DNA of 64,000 bases, from assembly GCF_044197065.1 (NCBI RefSeq), contig NZ_JBIQOI010000003.1, positions 1-64,000 of the forward strand, in the 5' to 3' direction. How positions within the stretch are numbered: the stretch's first letter is position 1; the number at the start of each line of letters is the position of its first letter. Under the pieces are notes generated by a model. The model did no database searches. It saw only the letters and a program-made list of their open reading frames with translations, and was not told where the DNA came from. The DNA is from Kluyvera ascorbata_C (lineage in GTDB: Bacteria > Pseudomonadota > Gammaproteobacteria > Enterobacterales > Enterobacteriaceae). Made by a program: the position numbers and the translations under genes. This document shows, one piece after another, positions 46,273-55,319 of the stretch.

Positions 46273-47351
46273 TCCTGGCCCCAGTCAGGTAGTAATTCGC
46301 CGCGGGCGCTAAAGCGAAAACGGTGTTGATCCCAGCCCTGACCAAAGAGGGTCAGAACAAAATTATAATAAGCATCCGCGCCGGGAAAATGGTCAGCCAC
46401 GCGCTGGCGCAAAACGGCCTGCGCGTCGCGATTTTGTAGGAATGGAATCAGCGAAGCTGAAAAACCGACCGGACCATCGCCGGTCACCGCCCCGGTAGCC
46501 GTCGCCACTTTTTCGGGGGGAACGCCCTGCTTCACGGTCTGTGCCGCCATCGCGTTAAAGCGTTTAAGCAGACGCGCTTTTTGCGGGTCGGCATCGTGCA
46601 TCATGCCCACCCATAAATAGACACGAATAGCATCGTAGCTGCCGACCAGACTTGCCTCTTTCAGCAGCCAGCCATTTTTTTTGTCATAACTCACCCAGTC
46701 CGGCGAAAAGCCTTTCGGGGCGGTATCCAACAGCATTTTCAGGTTGGTATCGCGAAGCGTCGTCCACGGCGCGCCAAAGCGGCTGAAATACTGCGCCACC
46801 TGCGGTGGGAAATAGCTTGGATTGAAGCGCCAGCGCGTTTCTTCGGCAAAGCCAACTCGGCCGGGCAGCAGCATCAGCCCCAAACCCGGGACTTTCACCA
46901 CTTCGCCATCAGCAATCTTCGCCAGCAGCGCTTTACCCGTTGCCGTGTAATCTTCGTTTTTCCACAGCCGACCGGCTTCCAGCAGCGTCCAGGCAATCCA
47001 GATATCGGAATCAGAGGCCGAGTTGCTGTCCAGCACCGTCCACTCGTCATCGCTCTTTTTGCCCCACAGCCACGCCGGAAGGTGCTCGCGCAGCGAGCCC
47101 TGCGCGAGGTTGTTTTGCGTCCAGCCCAGCAGCGTGGCGAAAGTTTGCTGGTCGTTCGCGGCAAGGGCAAAGAACAGCGCATAGCTTTGCCCTTCCGAGG
47201 TGGTTATTTTACGGGCATCGCTGGGATCGATAACGCGGCCTTCCGCGCTCACGAAATCTTGCTTGAACTGCTCCCAGGCAGGCCAGTGACAGGCGGCCTG
47301 TACCTGACCGCCGAGGGCGCATAGCAGAACTATCCAGCGAAGCATTTTCAT
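46254..47351 (-). CDS. bcsZ: BcsZ, periplasmic endo-1,4-beta-glucanase (GH8)
   Basis: BcsZ trims nascent cellulose in the periplasm and is needed for proper secretion. The 365-residue protein has a signal peptide (IVLLCALGGQVQA, cleaved before ACHWPAWEQF). The GH8 catalytic acid Glu lies in TTSEGQSYALFFALAANDQQ (about residue 55), and the family signature ALLAKIADGEVVKVPGLGLM follows; a conserved catalytic Asp should lie in the YDAIRVYLWVGMMHDAD segment. The E. coli length is 368. It lies 6 bp after bcsB. Confidence 0.95.
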   Translation of the reverse strand: MKMLRWIVLLCALGGQVQAACHWPAWEQFKQDFVSAEGRVIDPSDARKITTSEGQSYALFFALAANDQQTFATLLGWTQNNLAQGSLREHLPAWLWGKKSDDEWTVLDSNSASDSDIWIAWTLLEAGRLWKNEDYTATGKALLAKIADGEVVKVPGLGLMLLPGRVGFAEETRWRFNPSYFPPQVAQYFSRFGAPWTTLRDTNLKMLLDTAPKGFSPDWVSYDKKNGWLLKEASLVGSYDAIRVYLWVGMMHDADPQKARLLKRFNAMAAQTVKQGVPPEKVATATGAVTGDGPVGFSASLIPFLQNRDAQAVLRQRVADHFPGADAYYNFVLTLFGQGWDQHRFRFSARGELLPDWGQECASSH

Positions 47352-47357
47352 CGCGGC

Positions 47358-49673
47358 TTACTCGTCTTCTGGGTTCAGACGACGACGGCTGATGATACGC
47401 AGCAGACGCCACAGTACCCAGGCCAGCAGCACGATGCTAATCGCCGCAAAGATAGCCAGTAACACCGGGTGGTTAGAGAGTGCGAACCACACGCGCTCGA
47501 ACCACGGCAGGTGACCAACATAGTAAATGTCGCCTACACGCAGGCTGTTCACACCGGACTCACGGATCACCGACACCGAGCCAAACATCGCCGCACGTTT
47601 ACCGCTATCGTTCAGCGCGTTGTTCAGCAGGTCATATCCGCTGGCGCTATCGGCAAGCAGCGCCACGACGCTACGCTGTTTAAAATACGGTGATTCAAAG
47701 CCAACCACGGCAGCCATCGGGCCAGAAGAGGTGATCCCGGCCTGGACGCTAGCCTGACGATCGTCGGTATCCAGATAGATACTCGGCAGATCGTTATGGC
47801 GCATCGGCGTTTTCACCCAGCTCTGGGTCGCATCCACCAGCAGGTCAATTTGCTTGTCGTTCTTGAGCTGTTGCGGGATAGAGCCAATCAACAGTAGATC
47901 GGCGTCTTTGTCCTGAATCTTGCTACCGTCATCGACGATGGTCATGTTCGACCCAGCCAGACCGGTCTGGCCGCCAATCACGCCCACGGTATTCAGCAGC
48001 GTGCTCACCTGTGCTTCAGACGGCTGCTTCGGCATAACAATAACGGTGTCAGAGAGGTCGGCCATTCGGGTGAACGGGAAGCCTGCATTGGCGAACGTAC
48101 GCAGGTCCGGCATCGGCAGGAAGTGATAGTAGTGCGAGAAGTCGATAGTGGAATCGTCGCCAATCACCACATGGTTCTGTACCGGCTGGAAGGTCACACA
48201 GTTATCCACCGAGCCACCAGGCATCGGGTTCATATACTGGAAGTCGAAGCGCAACTGGTTCATCGCACCCAGACGCAGTGCCGGGATGCTGACGTCATTC
48301 TTACCGTCCAGTAGACCTTGCAGCACCGGCAGACGCATCATCAGCTTATTCACATCCTGCGTGCTGTTCAGGCTAAACGACTGCAGGAACTGGTTATTCA
48401 GACTGATATCCATCCGCGAGCTGTCTTTCACCGACGGCATGGTGTAACGGTATTTCAGATCCATGTCGATACCGGTGCTGCGAAGCAGATAGAGATCCGG
48501 CGGCAGGTTCAGCGACAGGTTGATAGAGGCCGGCTCCAGCCCGGTGGACTGTAGCTGTTGCTCGTAGGTTTTCAGCTCACCGAAGGTAACCGGACGGTCG
48601 GTACGCACCCAGTTTGGCGCGTCGTACGGCGCGCGAGCCAGCAGCGGTTTAACTTCATCCACCGTCACGCTGTCACCACGGAACAGAATATTACCGGCCG
48701 CAATGCCCTGAGCGGCTTTCAGCAGGTCGTTATCGTCACGACCAAAGACCACCAGCAGCTTCATGTACGGGTTATTCGGATGGTCGATCATTTCGATCGT
48801 CGGTGCTTTCACCGCCGGATGATCGCGCAGGAAGTCTGGGCGATGATCGTTAGTAGCAAAAACGATCGCGTTACTTTCCGGCAGGGTGTTAAACATTACC
48901 GGGAAGGTCTGACCGCGCCAGCCGGCCTTCGCGCCAAACCATGAAGCAACAATACCGGCCGCCTGCTGCTGTGGCAGATCCGGAGAACCAGCAAAGACCA
49001 TCGGCAGATTCAGCGCGCGGTTATCGCGAGCGTCAAAGAACGGCACCGGGAAATGCGACAGGTCGTTACGCACTTTCAGCGACTGGTAGGTTAAATCCAG
49101 CGAGCTGTTGCGCGCCACATCCAGCCAGACGGTGGTGTTCGCCGGGTTTTCACAGACGTCGCGGTAGTGGCCAATAAACTCCAGGCGCACGCGGTTAAAA
49201 TCGGTGATATAGAGCGGATCGATTGGGATCTGCGTCGACACCTTTTTACCCAACTGCTCTTTGGTAACCGGTAGCACGCCCATCAGCTCATCGTTAAGAT
49301 AAACCTTCAGCTGAGAGACGGTCGGCAGTAATGATGGAGACGGCGTGTAGGTCAGATTCAGCAGCGCCTTCGACACCACTTCGTCGCTGCGCATGCCGAA
49401 CTCAATGCCACCGTCAGGATTCGCTCCACGCAGGACCATGCTACCCGGCGGCGGCGCAATCTGGGCAAAAGAAAGCTTTACGTTGCGAGATGGCGCGTCT
49501 TCCACCACCACTGGCGACGTGGTTGCCGCATCGGCAGGAGCAGGCGCCGCTGCGTTGTCCTGAACAGCCGGCGTTACCGCCACCTCTGTTGTCGGTTCTG
49601 AATGCGTCGTGAGCGGCAGTAAACTGCCCATGCCCACCGCCACTGCACAAATCCAGGAAAGTTTTCTTTTCAT
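47358..49673 (-). CDS. bcsB: BcsB, cellulose synthase regulatory subunit
   Basis: BcsB is the periplasmic, membrane-anchored partner of BcsA; it guides the glucan through carbohydrate-binding and flavodoxin-like domains. The 771-residue protein has a signal sequence (ISWICAVAVG-like start KLSWICAVAVGMGSLLPLT), a Pro/Ala-rich linker, and two repeats of a carbohydrate-binding plus flavodoxin-like pair (e.g. VVFGRDDNDLLKAAQGIAAG). A C-terminal membrane helix (LLAIFAAISIVLLAWVLWRL) is followed by a basic tail. It is 13 bp downstream of bcsA. Confidence 0.95.
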   Translation of the reverse strand: MKRKLSWICAVAVGMGSLLPLTTHSEPTTEVAVTPAVQDNAAAPAPADAATTSPVVVEDAPSRNVKLSFAQIAPPPGSMVLRGANPDGGIEFGMRSDEVVSKALLNLTYTPSPSLLPTVSQLKVYLNDELMGVLPVTKEQLGKKVSTQIPIDPLYITDFNRVRLEFIGHYRDVCENPANTTVWLDVARNSSLDLTYQSLKVRNDLSHFPVPFFDARDNRALNLPMVFAGSPDLPQQQAAGIVASWFGAKAGWRGQTFPVMFNTLPESNAIVFATNDHRPDFLRDHPAVKAPTIEMIDHPNNPYMKLLVVFGRDDNDLLKAAQGIAAGNILFRGDSVTVDEVKPLLARAPYDAPNWVRTDRPVTFGELKTYEQQLQSTGLEPASINLSLNLPPDLYLLRSTGIDMDLKYRYTMPSVKDSSRMDISLNNQFLQSFSLNSTQDVNKLMMRLPVLQGLLDGKNDVSIPALRLGAMNQLRFDFQYMNPMPGGSVDNCVTFQPVQNHVVIGDDSTIDFSHYYHFLPMPDLRTFANAGFPFTRMADLSDTVIVMPKQPSEAQVSTLLNTVGVIGGQTGLAGSNMTIVDDGSKIQDKDADLLLIGSIPQQLKNDKQIDLLVDATQSWVKTPMRHNDLPSIYLDTDDRQASVQAGITSSGPMAAVVGFESPYFKQRSVVALLADSASGYDLLNNALNDSGKRAAMFGSVSVIRESGVNSLRVGDIYYVGHLPWFERVWFALSNHPVLLAIFAAISIVLLAWVLWRLLRIISRRRLNPEDE

Positions 49674-49686
49674 TGGTTCATCATCA

Positions 49687-52305
49687 TTATTGTTGAGCCA
49701 TAGCCGATAGCGGATGCTCGATTACCGCCTCACGTTCTGGACGGCGCGGAATGAACGAAGCCACCCACGCCACCAGCGAGGTGAGCGACCGGAAAATCTC
49801 TTTCGCCACCGGTGGCGCAAATTCGGCCAGGTGGCGATAACCACGGAATCCCAGCTTCAGAATATCCATCAGGCTTTCCAGTGGTTTATCTTCCGGGAAG
49901 CTGTCCTGCCAGAGCGCCCACGTATCCGCACGCGCAAACGTACACTGTACAAAATCGATATGCTGACGGGTGCTCATCGGCAGCAGCTTGAGACCCACTT
50001 CGCTGCCCAGCACGCGCACCACCTGCGTTGGGAAGACATACTCCTGTTGGCCGCGTTTGAGCAGCAGGTTGACCTTCTGCTCTTCCAACACCTGAGCGTC
50101 ACCGTTGATACGAATACCCACGCCGCCGTCAGAGAAGTCATGCACCGTACAAGAGAAGAGGTGCCCGTCTTCACGGGAAATCGCCCCCGGCATTTTGATT
50201 TCAACGCGGTGCGAACGACGCACCTGTTTACTTTCCACCGACACCGCCACCGCGCCGCCGAGGATAATCAGGTTATAGAACACCCACACCAGGCTTATCC
50301 AGACGGTCAGCGTTTCGTCCGCCGGGCCGTACATATAGCGCCAGATACCAAACGCCACGCCCACCAGGTTCAGCAGTACGAGGAAGATATACGGGCGCGA
50401 GATAACCCAGTCGACGTACTCTTCTTCTACCAGCCCGCCTTTCGCGGTGACGTTGAATTTGCCTTTGTGCGGGTTAAACAGCGCCACCATCGTCGGCGGC
50501 GCGATGTACCAGGCGAGCACCGTTTCATAGATTTCACTCCAGAAGGAGTGGCGGTATTTACCCTGAATTTTCGAGTTGGTCAGGCTGGCGTGAATCATGT
50601 GCGGCAGCACGAACAGCGCAATCATCAGCGCCGGGGCATAGATGATGTAGGCATGCAGCAGCAGGAAGGCCAGCGGTGCAGTAAGGAAGATAAGCCGCGG
50701 CACGCCCGACAAGAAGTGGAACATGGCGTTGAGGTAACACAGCCGCTGCGGTAGCTTCAGTCCTTTACCAAACAACGGGTTATCCATACGGAATATTTGC
50801 ACCATGCCGCGCGCCCAGCGGATACGCTGGCCAATGTGTGCCGACAGACTCTCCGTCGCCAGCCCCGCCGCCTGCGGCAAACGCATGTAAGCAGAGGTGT
50901 AGCCACGACGGTGCAAACGCAGCGAGGTATGCGCATCTTCGGTCACGGTTTCCACGGCGATACCGCCAATTTCATCCAGCGGTTTACGACGGATCACGGC
51001 GCAAGAGCCGCAGAAGAAGGTCGCATCCCACATGTCGTTACCGTCCTGCACCAGCCCGTAGAACAACGTGCCTTCGTTCGGCGTTTTACGAAAACGGCCC
51101 AGGTTACGTTCGAACGGGTCAGGCGAGAAGAAATGGTGCGGCGTCTGCATCATCGCCAGCTTCTTGTCCTTCAGGAACCAGCCCATGGTCATCTGCAGGA
51201 ACGAGCGCGTCGGCACGTGGTCGCAGTCGAAGATCGACACGAACTCGCCTTTGGCATACTTCAGCGCGTTGTTGATGTTCCCCGCTTTTGCATGTTCATG
51301 CGTAGTACGCGCCACGTAGTGAACACCCACGTCTTTGGCAAACTGCTTAAACTCTTCGCGGCCGCCATCATCGAGGATCCAGATTTCTATCTTATCTTTT
51401 GGCCAGTCGATGCCGAGCGAAGCGTAAACGGTGTTTTTGACAACATTCAGGTCTTCGTTATAGGTCGGTACGAAGATATCGACCGAAGGCCATTCGCTCA
51501 TGTCCTTCGGCAGCGGCACCGGATGTCGATTCAGCGGCCAGACGACCTGGAAGTAGCCCAGCACCAGGACAATCCAGGCGTAGGTTTCGGCAAACAGCAG
51601 GATCAGACCACACACCAGGCTGACCGGGTCATTCCAGTTGAGCGTTGAGGTGTAGCGCCACCAGATGTAGCGGCAGGAGACCGTCAGCGAGAGCACGATA
51701 AGCATCAGCGCCGAGAAGCGCCCAGGAATGCGCCGCACCAGCAGCGCCACGCCCCAGAGCAGCATCAAGAACACAAACTGTGAGAGCGGGTTAAACGGTT
51801 GAGTAATACAGACCAGCGCCAGAATGAGCGAAAGCGTGACCACCACGCCGAGAATCAGGCGGCGGAGGTGCGGGTTGATGTGCGCGAGCTCTTTTTTCGC
51901 ATCGAGATGGCCGGTTTGCGCGTTCATGCGGCTTGGCAGTTCGTCTGCCCAGCGATTGTAACGCTCGCGTATCCAGTCAATGCCGGCCAACGGCCGCCAG
52001 GTGCGGGCGCTGCGCTGTTCTGCCGGTTTTGTGGCGATGAGCCAGACCGCCTGCAGCGCAAAGCGCAGCGGGTCAAGCGGACGCGGTCGGGAAAAATTAA
52101 TGTGCGGGAACAGTTCATCCTGGCGGGCACTTAGCGCCTGCCAGCGAGGGTTCTCCAACGGCAGAAAGAGCCACGCCAACCCCACCCACAGGCAGGTCAA
52201 CGTTGCGGAAAGCCAGGATGACCCCGCCTGTCGATAGCCAAGATAACGTGCGCGTAATCGCGCATACACCGGTGGAACGAAAATCCAGCTACCGAGGCGA
52301 ATCAT
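49687..52305 (-). CDS. bcsA: BcsA, cellulose synthase catalytic subunit
   Basis: BcsA polymerises UDP-glucose to cellulose and threads it through its own membrane channel when c-di-GMP binds. It is 872 residues, as in E. coli, if started at the ATG at 52305, which overlaps the bcsQ stop as ATGA. GT2 motifs: VDIFVPTYNEDL, WILDDGGR, FDCDHVPTRSF (DxD), VTEDAHTS (TED, catalytic base) and QRIRWARG (QxxRW). The C-terminal PilZ domain has the c-di-GMP motif RRSHR (about residue 690) and DFSDGGVGI. Multiple membrane helices flank the GT domain. Confidence 0.97.
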   Translation of the reverse strand: MIRLGSWIFVPPVYARLRARYLGYRQAGSSWLSATLTCLWVGLAWLFLPLENPRWQALSARQDELFPHINFSRPRPLDPLRFALQAVWLIATKPAEQRSARTWRPLAGIDWIRERYNRWADELPSRMNAQTGHLDAKKELAHINPHLRRLILGVVVTLSLILALVCITQPFNPLSQFVFLMLLWGVALLVRRIPGRFSALMLIVLSLTVSCRYIWWRYTSTLNWNDPVSLVCGLILLFAETYAWIVLVLGYFQVVWPLNRHPVPLPKDMSEWPSVDIFVPTYNEDLNVVKNTVYASLGIDWPKDKIEIWILDDGGREEFKQFAKDVGVHYVARTTHEHAKAGNINNALKYAKGEFVSIFDCDHVPTRSFLQMTMGWFLKDKKLAMMQTPHHFFSPDPFERNLGRFRKTPNEGTLFYGLVQDGNDMWDATFFCGSCAVIRRKPLDEIGGIAVETVTEDAHTSLRLHRRGYTSAYMRLPQAAGLATESLSAHIGQRIRWARGMVQIFRMDNPLFGKGLKLPQRLCYLNAMFHFLSGVPRLIFLTAPLAFLLLHAYIIYAPALMIALFVLPHMIHASLTNSKIQGKYRHSFWSEIYETVLAWYIAPPTMVALFNPHKGKFNVTAKGGLVEEEYVDWVISRPYIFLVLLNLVGVAFGIWRYMYGPADETLTVWISLVWVFYNLIILGGAVAVSVESKQVRRSHRVEIKMPGAISREDGHLFSCTVHDFSDGGVGIRINGDAQVLEEQKVNLLLKRGQQEYVFPTQVVRVLGSEVGLKLLPMSTRQHIDFVQCTFARADTWALWQDSFPEDKPLESLMDILKLGFRGYRHLAEFAPPVAKEIFRSLTSLVAWVASFIPRRPEREAVIEHPLSAMAQQ

Positions 52306-53054
52306 GCTTCGCGCTCCGATACCGGATGCTGACCTGCGTAGTGCATCAGACACCAGTTCGCGAGGGTGATCATCTCTTCGGCGGCGAGGGAATCATGGCG
52401 GTATTCGCCCAGTGGTTGCTTGCTGGCCAGACTTTCAGCCATCGCTTCATCGAGGTGGATGACCACCGGTAGAAGACGTCGCTGGGTTTGCAGCCAGACC
52501 TGGTAAAGATCTTCCTGCAACGGACTACTCATTCGTAGCCCATTGATCAAAAGATGGGTATTCGCAGGCTGAGGTTGTTGATGCAGGCGAATATGGCAGT
52601 TCGCATCCGGTTTAAGAATCGTAAGCGTAAAGTGGCAGGCCTCGACAAGCGGTGCGGTCCAGGGATAAAAACCGTGGGGAAGATCCAGCAGAATCCACTG
52701 GTAGTGGCCTTCACGCTCCAGGGTCTGAACCAGAGACGCTATCACCGATAGGGTGTCGCCCAGCGCTCCGGTATGTTCCAGCTCGCCCGGCTGAAGCTGA
52801 CCAAATGGCAGAACATCAATCAGAGAGGTGTAACGCAAACCGGCGTCGCGCCAGTCCTGGCCGTCCAGTGTCGCCCGCACCCAGCCGCTTTGACGTCCAA
52901 TCTCATCGTTGAATGACAGACGCAGCATATTGTCAGGGCACGCATCGATGACCAACACCGACTCCCCGAGCAGCTGTAATGACCACGCTAATGCCGCCGT
53001 GATCGACGTTGTACCTACGCCGCCACGTACGCCCTGTAATCCCAGAATAGCCAT
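52302..53054 (-). CDS. bcsQ: BcsQ, ParA/MinD-like ATPase of cellulose synthesis
   Basis: BcsQ helps to position and assemble the cellulose machine at the cell pole, with BcsR and BcsE. The 250-residue product starts MAILGLQGVRGGVGTTSITA, a MinD-like P-loop in which the usual signature Lys positions are changed to Arg and Thr, as in other BcsQ proteins. Later motifs include VIDACPDNMLRLSF and WILLDLPHGF (switch II). The ATG at 53054 gives the E. coli length. No premature stop is present; E. coli K-12 laboratory strains carry one. It overlaps bcsA by 4 nt. Confidence 0.95.
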   Translation of the reverse strand: MAILGLQGVRGGVGTTSITAALAWSLQLLGESVLVIDACPDNMLRLSFNDEIGRQSGWVRATLDGQDWRDAGLRYTSLIDVLPFGQLQPGELEHTGALGDTLSVIASLVQTLEREGHYQWILLDLPHGFYPWTAPLVEACHFTLTILKPDANCHIRLHQQPQPANTHLLINGLRMSSPLQEDLYQVWLQTQRRLLPVVIHLDEAMAESLASKQPLGEYRHDSLAAEEMITLANWCLMHYAGQHPVSEREA

Positions 53055-53064
53055 TATGGCTTCC

Positions 53065-53265
53065 TTATTTTTGTTCGGCTTTTTGTTCTGCAAACTCTGC
53101 CAGCAAAGGCCAGCGCTTAAACGCTGCGGCTAATTTTTCACGCTGGGAAATATCAGTGTAATCTATATTGGGTAGAGAGAAAGCTCGACTTAGTGCGAGA
53201 AAATCATTCTGGAAAGTGTAGCCAAGTTGAGAATCAACTGATGTCACCGGTTCATTATCTGACAT
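53065..53265 (-). CDS. bcsR: BcsR, small cellulose biosynthesis protein
   Basis: This 66-residue cytoplasmic protein is at the head of the bcsRQABZC operon. BcsR (62 residues in E. coli) binds BcsQ and contributes to the BcsR2Q2E regulatory assembly. The conserved core is DFLALSRAFSLPNIDYTDIS followed by REKLAAAFKRWPLLAEFA. GGGAGAAAAAAATG gives a good start. It lies 10 bp before bcsQ. Confidence 0.92.
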   Translation of the reverse strand: MSDNEPVTSVDSQLGYTFQNDFLALSRAFSLPNIDYTDISQREKLAAAFKRWPLLAEFAEQKAEQK

Positions 53266-53565
53266 TTTTTTCTCCCTCTGAATTCAAAGTACGAATGCAC
53301 CCCATCACGCGAAGGGCAACCTTTCCATGAAATTCGTTTATACTCGTCATACTTCAGATTGTAGGTGAATGATCTCGCATTTACTCATATCAACTACATA
53401 GTTATGCAGATTTCAGGGGGTTGATTCTCTTATCACCTGACGATAACTCTAATAATGAAGAGTATACATGCTAAATCTGATGCTATTTAATTTCAATATT
53501 AGGTTTATTCTAGCGCTTACACTAGTAAACTTAGACGCAGGATTATCGTCGATAAGAGGGACGCG
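53266..53565. promoter_or_regulatory. divergent control region of bcsRQABZC and bcsEFG
   Basis: This AT-rich gap of 300 bp drives the two cellulose operons in opposite directions. No operator can be fixed with confidence from sequence alone. Confidence 0.5.
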
Positions 53566-55125
53566 ATGAACCCCATATTTTCTATTGGTATCCAGTCACT
53601 TTGGGATGAAGTGAGCCATATGCCTGCGGGCGGCGTGTGGTGGATTAATACTGACCGTCATGAAGATGCCGTAAGCCTGCTCAACCAGACGCTCTCCGTG
53701 CAGCAAGATACGGCGAAAGTGGCGGTGGTGTGCATGGGCCAAAACCCCAATAACCTTATAGAATTAAAGGGAATTTCCGGCCCTGAAAAAATATCACTGT
53801 TTACCATGCCGGGTAGCGCAGATAGTTTATACTTTATGCGCCGCGACCTGCTGCGCACGCTAGAACCCAACGGTTATTTCGTCATTCTGCTATGTGCCCA
53901 CAATGCCTGGGAAAATATTCCTGCGGATAAAATCCACGATTGGGTAAACAAGTCTCAAAAATGGGCGAAATACTATGGCTGCACGCTTCTGGTACTCAGC
54001 CCCGGTAACAATGCCGATGCCCAGACTTCCGTTTTACTCGGCGAATATCGCGCCCTTTCTGGCCTGGCAAGTTTACGTTACCAGGGCGATAGCCAACTAT
54101 TTGATATATCTTACTGGTCTAATGAAAAAGGCGTTAGCGCCCGCCAGCAGCTCTTAATTAAACAGAACGACAACGGCTGGCATTTAGCGCAAGAAGAGGT
54201 TGCAAACGTCCAGCCACGTAGCGACGAAAAAGAAGTACTCAGCAACATTGTTATTCTTGAAGGTGCTCCAGCGCTTTCTGAGCACTGGACTTTATTCGAC
54301 ACCAACGATGCCGTTTTTAATGCTGCACGTACCGCTCAGGCTGCAACCGTCATATTTTCGCTTAACCAGAATAGTCAGATAGAGCAGCTTGCCCGATATA
54401 TTCATACGCTGCGTCGACAGCGCGGCAGCGCATTAAAAATTGTTGTCCGAGAGACTACTCCTAGCCTGCGCGCCACCGATGAACGCCTGCTGTTAAGCTG
54501 CGGGGCTAACATCGTTATCTCCGCCAGCGCGCCCCTCTCACGTAGCTTGACCTTAATTGAAAGTGTTCAGTCGCAGCAGTTCAGTCGTCACGTACCGGAA
54601 GATTTAACGACGCTGCTGGCCAACACTGAGCCGCTGAAGCTCAAAGGCTACCAGAAGTGGGACGTATTCTGCGACGCGGTGCAAAAAGTCATCAACAACA
54701 CGCTGCTGCCTGCGGACAGTAAAGGCGTGATGGTGGCGCTAAGGCCCACACCGGGATTGCGTGTTGAGCAGGCGTTGACGCTATGCCGTCCGCACCGTAT
54801 GGGTGATATCGTGACCATTGCCGATCGCCGCCTGGTGCTGTTCCTCTCCTTCTGTCGCGTCAACGACCTCGACAAAGCCCTGAACCATATTTTCCCGCTG
54901 CCAACCGGGGATATATTCTCTAACCGCATGATTTGGTTCGAAGATAAGCAGATTGCCGCAGAACTGGTTGATATGCGCGACGTGAAGCAGGAGCTCTGGA
55001 CGCCGCCGCTGCGGATCTCGCCGAAGCCAAAAAACGTGATTAATGCGACCTACGAAGATAACAGCTGGCGCCGCTATCCCGAGCCGTGCCGCCTGTCTAC
55101 GGATGCCAAAGGAACATCATCATGA
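53566..55125 (+). CDS. bcsE: BcsE, c-di-GMP-binding cellulose biosynthesis protein
   Basis: BcsE raises cellulose output by binding c-di-GMP through its GIL domain and by recruiting BcsRQ and BcsF. The 519-residue protein (E. coli 523) has an N-terminal degenerate receiver/NTPase-like region and a C-terminal GIL (GGDEF I-site-like) domain. The RxGD-type binding motif is present (PHRMGDIVTIADRR, about residue 408). Its stop overlaps the bcsF start as ATGA, so translation is coupled. Confidence 0.94.
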   Translation: MNPIFSIGIQSLWDEVSHMPAGGVWWINTDRHEDAVSLLNQTLSVQQDTAKVAVVCMGQNPNNLIELKGISGPEKISLFTMPGSADSLYFMRRDLLRTLEPNGYFVILLCAHNAWENIPADKIHDWVNKSQKWAKYYGCTLLVLSPGNNADAQTSVLLGEYRALSGLASLRYQGDSQLFDISYWSNEKGVSARQQLLIKQNDNGWHLAQEEVANVQPRSDEKEVLSNIVILEGAPALSEHWTLFDTNDAVFNAARTAQAATVIFSLNQNSQIEQLARYIHTLRRQRGSALKIVVRETTPSLRATDERLLLSCGANIVISASAPLSRSLTLIESVQSQQFSRHVPEDLTTLLANTEPLKLKGYQKWDVFCDAVQKVINNTLLPADSKGVMVALRPTPGLRVEQALTLCRPHRMGDIVTIADRRLVLFLSFCRVNDLDKALNHIFPLPTGDIFSNRMIWFEDKQIAAELVDMRDVKQELWTPPLRISPKPKNVINATYEDNSWRRYPEPCRLSTDAKGTSS

Positions 55126-55319
55126 TGTCGATAAGCGATATTATTCAACTCGTGATCCTCTGCGCGCTGATCTTTTTCCCGCTGGGTTATCTGGCGCGTC
55201 ATTATCAGCGTCGTATTGAGAACACGTTCCGCTTGATGTTTCTAAAACCTCGCTATGTTAAACCCGTCGGCGTATTGCGCCGGGATCTGTCTGGCCGTCA
55301 GGGCAAAATCAAAAAATGA
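55122..55319 (+). CDS. bcsF: BcsF, small membrane-anchor protein
   Basis: This 65-residue single-span membrane protein (E. coli 63) recruits BcsE to the membrane. The helix is IIQLVILCALIFFPLGYLAR, followed by a basic tail (HYQRRIENTFRLMFLKPRYV). The start ATGATG (55122) overlaps the bcsE stop, and its own stop overlaps the bcsG start by 4 nt. Confidence 0.93.
   Translation: MMSISDIIQLVILCALIFFPLGYLARHYQRRIENTFRLMFLKPRYVKPVGVLRRDLSGRQGKIKK

Noticed and set aside
49714..50754. 346-residue + strand frame opposite bcsA
   Set aside because: The composition is very rich in His, Arg and Gln, as expected from the antisense of a GC-rich gene; bcsA is clearly the real gene.
52302..53054. Possible inactivating stop in bcsQ as in E. 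coli K-12
   Set aside because: The frame is open over the full 250 codons, so the cellulose operon appears intact.
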